NCBI GenBank assembly: GCA_964628905.1
Contig: CAZVNS010000005.1
Location: 16,733 to 80,732, forward strand
Length of the DNA: 64,000 nt
Direction of reading: 5' to 3'
Source of the DNA: JAJPXC01 sp964628905
GTDB taxonomy: Bacteria; Bacteroidota; Bacteroidia; Bacteroidales; Muribaculaceae
Part shown: positions 59,434 through 64,000 of the stretch, piece after piece
Layout: each line of letters begins with the position of its first letter
How positions within the stretch are numbered: position 1 is the stretch's first letter
Made by a program: the position numbers and the translations under genes
The notes under the pieces: generated by a model
The model's database searches: none
What the model was told of the DNA's origin: nothing
Seen by the model: only the letters and a program-made list of their open reading frames with translations

Positions 59434-61279
59434 TCTTGAAAAACGTAAGTATGTAATCATCATCTTCCTGCTCGCTGTGGCCTCAATCTTCGGCTGCCGA
59501 CTATACGAGCTTCAGATGGCTGATGAAAAATATAAAGAGTCCGCCGATATCAATGCCTTCTTGAAGAAGACGCTCTACCCATCGCGCGGATTGATCTACG
59601 ATCGTAATGGGGAGTTGATTGTGTACAACCAGCCCGCCTACGATGTCATGATAATACCCCGTGACGTCAAGACCCTTGACACCCTCGACTTGTGCCGCAC
59701 GCTCAACATCACTCCCGAGCAGCTGCGTAAGCGCTTCGACGACATGCGCGACCCACATCTCAACCCCGGTTACTCCACATATACCCCACAGCGACTCATA
59801 TCCCACCTCTCAGCCGAGGACTATGGCCGCCTTCAGGAGAAGCTCTACCGCTATCCGGGCTTCTTCATCCAGAAGCGTATCCTCCGCCAATACAATCACG
59901 GCATCGCCGGCAATGTGCTTGGTAATATCCGTGAGGTCAATGCCAATGACATCGAGCGCGATAAATATTACCAGGCAGGCGACTACTGCGGCGACTTGGG
60001 CGTAGAGAAAAGCTATGAGCAATATCTCCGCGGAGTCAAGGGTGTGGAGATACTGATGCGTGACGCTCACGGCCGTATCAAGGGGCGCTACGAAGGTGGT
60101 GCACAGGATGTACAGCCTACCTCCGGACGTGATATCAAGCTCAGCATCGACTACGAGCTTCAAGCCTATGCCGAGAGTTTGATGGTCAATAAGATAGGCG
60201 CTGTGGTGGCCATCGAGCCTGAGTCAGGTGAGATACTGGCCCTTGTATCAAGTCCAAATTACGACCCATCGCTGCTGGTGGGTCGTCAACGCGGTGAAAA
60301 CTACCGCATGCTCGTCAACGACCCAGAGAAGCCTCTCTACGACCGCGCTCTGATGGGTGCTTACCCTCCGGGATCTACCTTCAAACCCACTCAGGGCCTG
60401 ATATTCCTTGAGGAGGGCATCATCAATCTGCAGACTGCCTATCCATGCTCACACGGATACATCAACGGCGGATTAAGAGTAGGTTGCCACGGTCATGCGT
60501 CACCGCTGCCGCTTAAGCCGGCGTTGCAGACATCGTGCAACGCATTCTTCTGCTGGGGTTTCAAAAACATGGTGGATCGCCGATCGAAGTACGGCACATC
60601 GGCCGATGCCTTTGAGGTGTGGAAGAATCATTTGGTGTCGATGGGCTATGGCTACAAACTTGGTGTCGACTTGCCGAGCGAGGGTAGGGGCTTCCTTCCT
60701 AACGCACAGTATTACAACAAGGCATACGGCGAGGGTCACTGGAGCGCCAACACCATTATTTCAGTAGCCATCGGCCAGGGTGAGGTACTCGCCACACCCC
60801 TCCAGATAGCCAACCTTGGCGCGACGATAGCCAACCGCGGTTGGTTCAAAACACCGCATGTGGTCAAGGAGATCCAGGACACCGTACTCCCCCCTGAATT
60901 GAATGAGAAGCGCGTACCTACTATCGACTCCAAACATTATGAGTCAGTGGCAGAGGGAATGCGCATGGCTGTCACCGGTGGTACATGCCGCCGCGCCAAT
61001 ATACCCGACATCGAGGTGTGTGGCAAGACCGGTACCGCTCAGAACCCCCATGGGCGCGACCACTCAGCCTTCATGGGCTTCGCTCCCTATCATGACCCCA
61101 AAATCGCAGTGTGCGTATATGTTGAGAATGGCGGTTGGGGTGCTACCTATGGTGTGCCCATCGGAGCACTTGTGATGGAGAAGTATCTGCGACGCTATAT
61201 CCCACCTGAGCGTAAGGGTATGGAAACCGAGATGCTTAATGCCAATTCGAAGATACTCAGCGGTGTAACCAAACATTAA
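59417..61279 (+). CDS. mrdA: Penicillin-binding protein 2, elongation transpeptidase
   Basis: This 620-residue class B PBP cross-links peptidoglycan during elongation with RodA. It has one N-terminal membrane anchor (about residues 11-28), a dimerization/pedestal region beginning SRGLIYDRNG, and a transpeptidase domain with the catalytic serine in PPGSTFKP (SxxK, near residue 317), SCN in QTSCNAFF and the KTG motif in CGKTGTAQNPHG. All three active-site motifs are intact. It overlaps mreD and is followed 17 nt later by rodA. Confidence 0.94.
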   Translation: MRKDYNLEKRKYVIIIFLLAVASIFGCRLYELQMADEKYKESADINAFLKKTLYPSRGLIYDRNGELIVYNQPAYDVMIIPRDVKTLDTLDLCRTLNITPEQLRKRFDDMRDPHLNPGYSTYTPQRLISHLSAEDYGRLQEKLYRYPGFFIQKRILRQYNHGIAGNVLGNIREVNANDIERDKYYQAGDYCGDLGVEKSYEQYLRGVKGVEILMRDAHGRIKGRYEGGAQDVQPTSGRDIKLSIDYELQAYAESLMVNKIGAVVAIEPESGEILALVSSPNYDPSLLVGRQRGENYRMLVNDPEKPLYDRALMGAYPPGSTFKPTQGLIFLEEGIINLQTAYPCSHGYINGGLRVGCHGHASPLPLKPALQTSCNAFFCWGFKNMVDRRSKYGTSADAFEVWKNHLVSMGYGYKLGVDLPSEGRGFLPNAQYYNKAYGEGHWSANTIISVAIGQGEVLATPLQIANLGATIANRGWFKTPHVVKEIQDTVLPPELNEKRVPTIDSKHYESVAEGMRMAVTGGTCRRANIPDIEVCGKTGTAQNPHGRDHSAFMGFAPYHDPKIAVCVYVENGGWGATYGVPIGALVMEKYLRRYIPPERKGMETEMLNANSKILSGVTKH

Positions 61280-61296
61280 CCCCCCTCCTTGAAGCT

Positions 61297-62760
61297 GTGA
61301 TTACCTCACGACCTACTCCCTCGATATTCCGATCGCTCGACTGGTTCACGATCGTGCTCTATCTGCTGCTTGTGGCGGCGGGAGCCGTGAGCATATACGC
61401 AGCGAGCTACAACTTCGACAATGCCTCGATATTCGACATGACGGCATTCTCGGGTAAGCAGATACAGTGGATTGGTGTGAGCCTTGGGGTAGGCTTGATA
61501 TTGCTACTTATCGATGCCCGAATGTATGAGACCTACGCCTACCCGATATATGTGGCGATGCTTATGTTGCTGTTGGTCACGATATTCATAGCCCCTGACA
61601 TCAAGGGCTCGAGGTCGTGGATAGCGTTTGGCTCGTTCTCGATACAGCCGGCAGAGTTTGCTAAGTTTGCCACAGCGTTGGCATTGACCAAGTTGTTTGG
61701 CGCTTACGGGTTCAGGCTTAACGCCAAGCCCTCCAACTATGTAAAGGCGCTTGCAATAATATTCCTGCCTGTGTTGCTGATATTGGCGCAGCATGAGACC
61801 GGATCGGCCCTTGTGTATATGTCGCTATTCTTTGTGCTATATCGCGAGGGAATGAGCGGGTTGGTGCTGTTGGGGGCACTGTTTGCAGTGATTATCTTCG
61901 TGGTGGCTGTGAAGTATTCGACGGAGGTGGTGTTCGGTGTGAGCCAAGGCGAGTTCATCGTCTACGTGATGATATTGGCGACGATGTTAGGCATGGTGCT
62001 GTTATATTGCCGCAATCTGCGCATGGGTCGCAATGTGCTGATATGGTATGTGGCCGCAGTCTTAATAATGTGGGCACTTAGTGCCTGCGGCGTGGTGCAT
62101 CCCGGAGGATGGTATTTCATGGGTATGATTGGCGTGACGTGCATCTACCTGATGGTGGAATTCCTTCAGACACCGATGCGCAAGCTCCTCGTCACTGTGT
62201 CGACGGCGATATTGGCCATGACCTTCATGTTCTCGGTCAACTATGTGTTCAACAACGTGCTTGGCGCACACCAGCAGATGCGTATCAAGGTGACTTTAGG
62301 TCTTGAAGAGGACCTCAAGGGAGGTGGTTACAACGTCAACCAGTCGAAGATAGCCATTGGCTCAGGAGGCTGGGCCGGCAAGGGTTTTCTAAATGGCACC
62401 CAGACCAAGCTCAAGTATGTGCCTGAGCAGCATACCGACTTCATATTCTGCACTATCGGTGAGGAGGAGGGATTTTTGGGCACCATGGCTGTGATGACAG
62501 CCTTTGTGCTGTTGATATTGCGAGTGATATCACTCGCCGAACGTCAGCCCACCACATTCAGCCGCGTTTATGCCTACTGCGTTGCGAGTGTATTCATATT
62601 CCACTTCTGCATCAACATAGGTATGGTGATCGGACTGTGCCCTGTCATAGGCATACCTTTGCCCTTCTTCAGCTATGGAGGCTCTTCGCTGCTGGGCTTT
62701 ACGGCATTACTGTTCATAATGTTACGACTCGATGCGGCGAGATATGACAAAAACTTCTGA
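61297..62760 (+). CDS. rodA: RodA, SEDS peptidoglycan glycosyltransferase
   Basis: This 487-residue membrane protein of the SEDS family polymerizes lipid II together with PBP2. It has about ten membrane segments; landmarks include FSGKQIQWIGVSLGVG, APDIKGSRSWIAFGSFSIQPAEFAK (in sense) with the conserved aspartate region, and near the C-terminus PEQHTDFIFCTIGEEEGFLG and PLPFFSYGGSSLL. A GTG start at 61297 is the only one that keeps the N-terminal segment. It is longer than E. coli RodA (about 370), as is common in Bacteroidales. Confidence 0.93.
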   Translation: MITSRPTPSIFRSLDWFTIVLYLLLVAAGAVSIYAASYNFDNASIFDMTAFSGKQIQWIGVSLGVGLILLLIDARMYETYAYPIYVAMLMLLLVTIFIAPDIKGSRSWIAFGSFSIQPAEFAKFATALALTKLFGAYGFRLNAKPSNYVKALAIIFLPVLLILAQHETGSALVYMSLFFVLYREGMSGLVLLGALFAVIIFVVAVKYSTEVVFGVSQGEFIVYVMILATMLGMVLLYCRNLRMGRNVLIWYVAAVLIMWALSACGVVHPGGWYFMGMIGVTCIYLMVEFLQTPMRKLLVTVSTAILAMTFMFSVNYVFNNVLGAHQQMRIKVTLGLEEDLKGGGYNVNQSKIAIGSGGWAGKGFLNGTQTKLKYVPEQHTDFIFCTIGEEEGFLGTMAVMTAFVLLILRVISLAERQPTTFSRVYAYCVASVFIFHFCINIGMVIGLCPVIGIPLPFFSYGGSSLLGFTALLFIMLRLDAARYDKNF

Positions 62761-63325
62761 TTGCTCACAGCCCCTGGTTAATGTGATCCTCGAGGTGCCA
62801 CCGCCACGGCGGGGTTTGTTGCGAAGGATGCTATCGGTATGGTTAGAGCGATGGTGGTGGTTGGTCGTGCTGCCGCTTCTGATTACCATAGGTTTGGCGT
62901 TGGCGATTGACCCTCGATGGTGGTATGTGACGATGATGGTAGCGCTGATGATTTACCCCACGATGATATTGGTGGTATACTCACGCTACGGCACAGAGCC
63001 TGGAGCCGCACTCGCCACGTGTCGCAAGGAAGTGACGATCGATGATTCCATCATTACAATAGATTATTATGGCATGTGTGCTCCCGAAGAAGGGAATGAA
63101 GAGGAGTCTGAAATCAGCTTCGATAAATTGAGAGGACACAAAGAGATAGCAATCTGGCAAATCACTTCATGGACTATCGATGCGCAGAAGATAACCGTGG
63201 AATGGGGACGAGGTGTATGGGACTATGTGGAGCTGCCTTTGGAGCAATTTGGAGATGAGGCGACAGTAACCTCAGTCGCAAAAAGGCTTATTGACGCTCG
63301 TTACGCCAAACGTTACGGTCGGTAG
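62732..63325 (+). CDS. Small membrane protein at the end of the rod operon, unknown
   Basis: This protein of up to 197 residues overlaps rodA by 29 bp, or by 17 bp if the second ATG at 62744 is used. It has a Pro/Arg-rich N-terminus, two membrane segments (about 42-60, WWWLVVLPLLITIGLALAI, and 66-83) and a cytoplasmic C-terminal domain of about 110 residues with a strand-rich pattern (EVTIDDSIITIDYYG, ISFDKLRGHKEIAIW). I do not recognise a named family; a PH-like or YcxB-like domain is possible. Overlap with rodA suggests it is expressed with the cell-shape genes. Confidence 0.7.
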   Translation: MRRDMTKTSDCSQPLVNVILEVPPPRRGLLRRMLSVWLERWWWLVVLPLLITIGLALAIDPRWWYVTMMVALMIYPTMILVVYSRYGTEPGAALATCRKEVTIDDSIITIDYYGMCAPEEGNEEESEISFDKLRGHKEIAIWQITSWTIDAQKITVEWGRGVWDYVELPLEQFGDEATVTSVAKRLIDARYAKRYGR

Positions 63326-63339
63326 TGGGTAATGGGTAG

Positions 63340-64000
63340 TCATTCAACAGGGTCAACCCACTCTGAGACTTGTCGCCGTGACGCCTTGTAGGTAGTGAAT
63401 GTTGGCTTGACGCAATAGGCGCAGAAGGGCACCGGGCGATTGCGCAGCCGGTAGATTTGCTTCACGTCGGTGATGTCACTTATGTTGAGGTAATCCCCCT
63501 CTTCGTGACGGAAGTCAGTGCCAAAGCGATTGTTGAGCAGCTTGACACAGGCGCTGATTGAGCATGGGTAGAGGCGGTCGCCTACGATAGATAAGCAACC
63601 GTAGTTGAAACAGGTGAAATGTGCCATCCTTAGAGGCTGCTTCTTAGCCGGGTCAAGCGGGAAACGCAGGAATGAGGAATCGCCATCGCGGTCGGCAAAC
63701 TCGCTGACCTCTACACCTTTACATTTGACCAGAGAGAATAGTGCGTCGTAGTCAATCTTGATAGGGTAGCGCGTGATATCGATGCGGATGCTGTGCTCCC
63801 GGCACGCTTGCCAAAATGAGTCCTTCATCCGCGGAAGCATGATGCCGTTGGTGAATAGGCTAACTTCCACCTCCGGGAAGTATCGGCGCACCATCGCTAT
63901 CACCTCCTCCAGATGGGGGTAAAGCAGGGTCTCGCCACCGATAAGATATAAGGGAGGTTCTATTTTTTGCTTCCCGACACCCAAGGCCGAACCCAATGAC
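63340..64000 (-). CDS. Radical SAM/SPASM-type protein, N-terminus outside the window
   Basis: About 219 C-terminal residues are visible and the frame stays open to the right edge. The segment LYLIGGETLLYPHLEEVI is the SAM-binding GGE motif of radical SAM enzymes, and VSLFTNGIML follows as expected. The C-x3-C-x2-C cluster motif would lie upstream, outside the window. The C-terminal part holds extra cysteines (HFTCFNYGC, YPCSISACV, PFCAYCVKP), like a SPASM or twitch auxiliary cluster. Substrate is unknown. It converges on the rod operon with a 14-bp gap. Confidence 0.75.
   Translation of the reverse strand, partial: SLGSALGVGKQKIEPPLYLIGGETLLYPHLEEVIAMVRRYFPEVEVSLFTNGIMLPRMKDSFWQACREHSIRIDITRYPIKIDYDALFSLVKCKGVEVSEFADRDGDSSFLRFPLDPAKKQPLRMAHFTCFNYGCLSIVGDRLYPCSISACVKLLNNRFGTDFRHEEGDYLNISDITDVKQIYRLRNRPVPFCAYCVKPTFTTYKASRRQVSEWVDPVE

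Overview
The window looks like a chromosomal segment of a gut Bacteroidales, most likely a Muribaculaceae-type organism. This is an inference from gene content and signals: Bacteroidetes promoters (TTTG, about 20 nt, TAnnTTTG) lie in front of many genes, Shine-Dalgarno sites are nearly absent, rprXY-type and DUF5606/DUF3127 genes are present, and several secreted proteins carry SusE/F- or CBM26-like modules and a C-terminal sorting-type domain. GC looks high for the order. Most genes are housekeeping.

Layout. 1-3.5 kb: 3' part of secA, a short folK-like gene and a DUF5606 gene. 3.5-6.1 kb: a two-gene minus-strand replication-type module (RecA-like ATPase plus zinc-ribbon/Toprim protein), with inverted arrays of a 9-bp GTTCCA repeat on both sides of the ATPase gene. 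6.1-8.4 kb: two-component pair rprX/rprY. 8.6-13.8 kb: holB, an AddB-like nuclease and hemW. 13.8-22.5 kb (minus strand): DUF3737, an OmpA-family porin, a 1295-residue secreted SGNH-type protein and transketolase. 22.7-30.1 kb: nitroreductase, carA-carB, groES-groEL. 30.4-38.2 kb: a starch/glycogen block (GH13 amylase, tRNA-Leu, GT3 glycogen synthase, GT35 phosphorylase). 38.4-45.3 kb: guaB, a parvulin chaperone, a fused queD-queE gene, a GHL10 hydrolase and a DUF3127 gene. 45.6-49.8 kb: gdhA, trxA, dapA and a small envelope cluster (two YtxH genes, one apparently frameshifted, a holin-like gene and a 92-residue protein). 50-55 kb: dapF-dapL and nrdD-nrdG. 55-63.3 kb: a cupin pseudogene, purH and the rod-shape operon mreB-mreC-mreD-mrdA-rodA with a small membrane protein at its end. 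A radical SAM gene is cut by the right edge.

Genes that work together: dapA, dapF and dapL supply meso-diaminopimelate for the wall made by the MreBCD/PBP2/RodA machine; carA-carB, purH, guaB and nrdDG serve nucleotide synthesis; the amylase, glycogen synthase and phosphorylase handle alpha-glucans.

The most unusual layer is in the gaps between genes. Several families of short tandem or palindromic repeats recur: 8-bp A-rich ACTCAAAA arrays, mostly directly in front of start codons and in gene orientation; 9-bp TTAACGGCC/TTAAAGTCC arrays; inverted GTTCCA arrays; GTCTGAC arrays; a GGACGCACC element; and a 36-bp palindrome with compensatory changes between copies. I found no rRNA, CRISPR array, intact insertion sequence or integrase.
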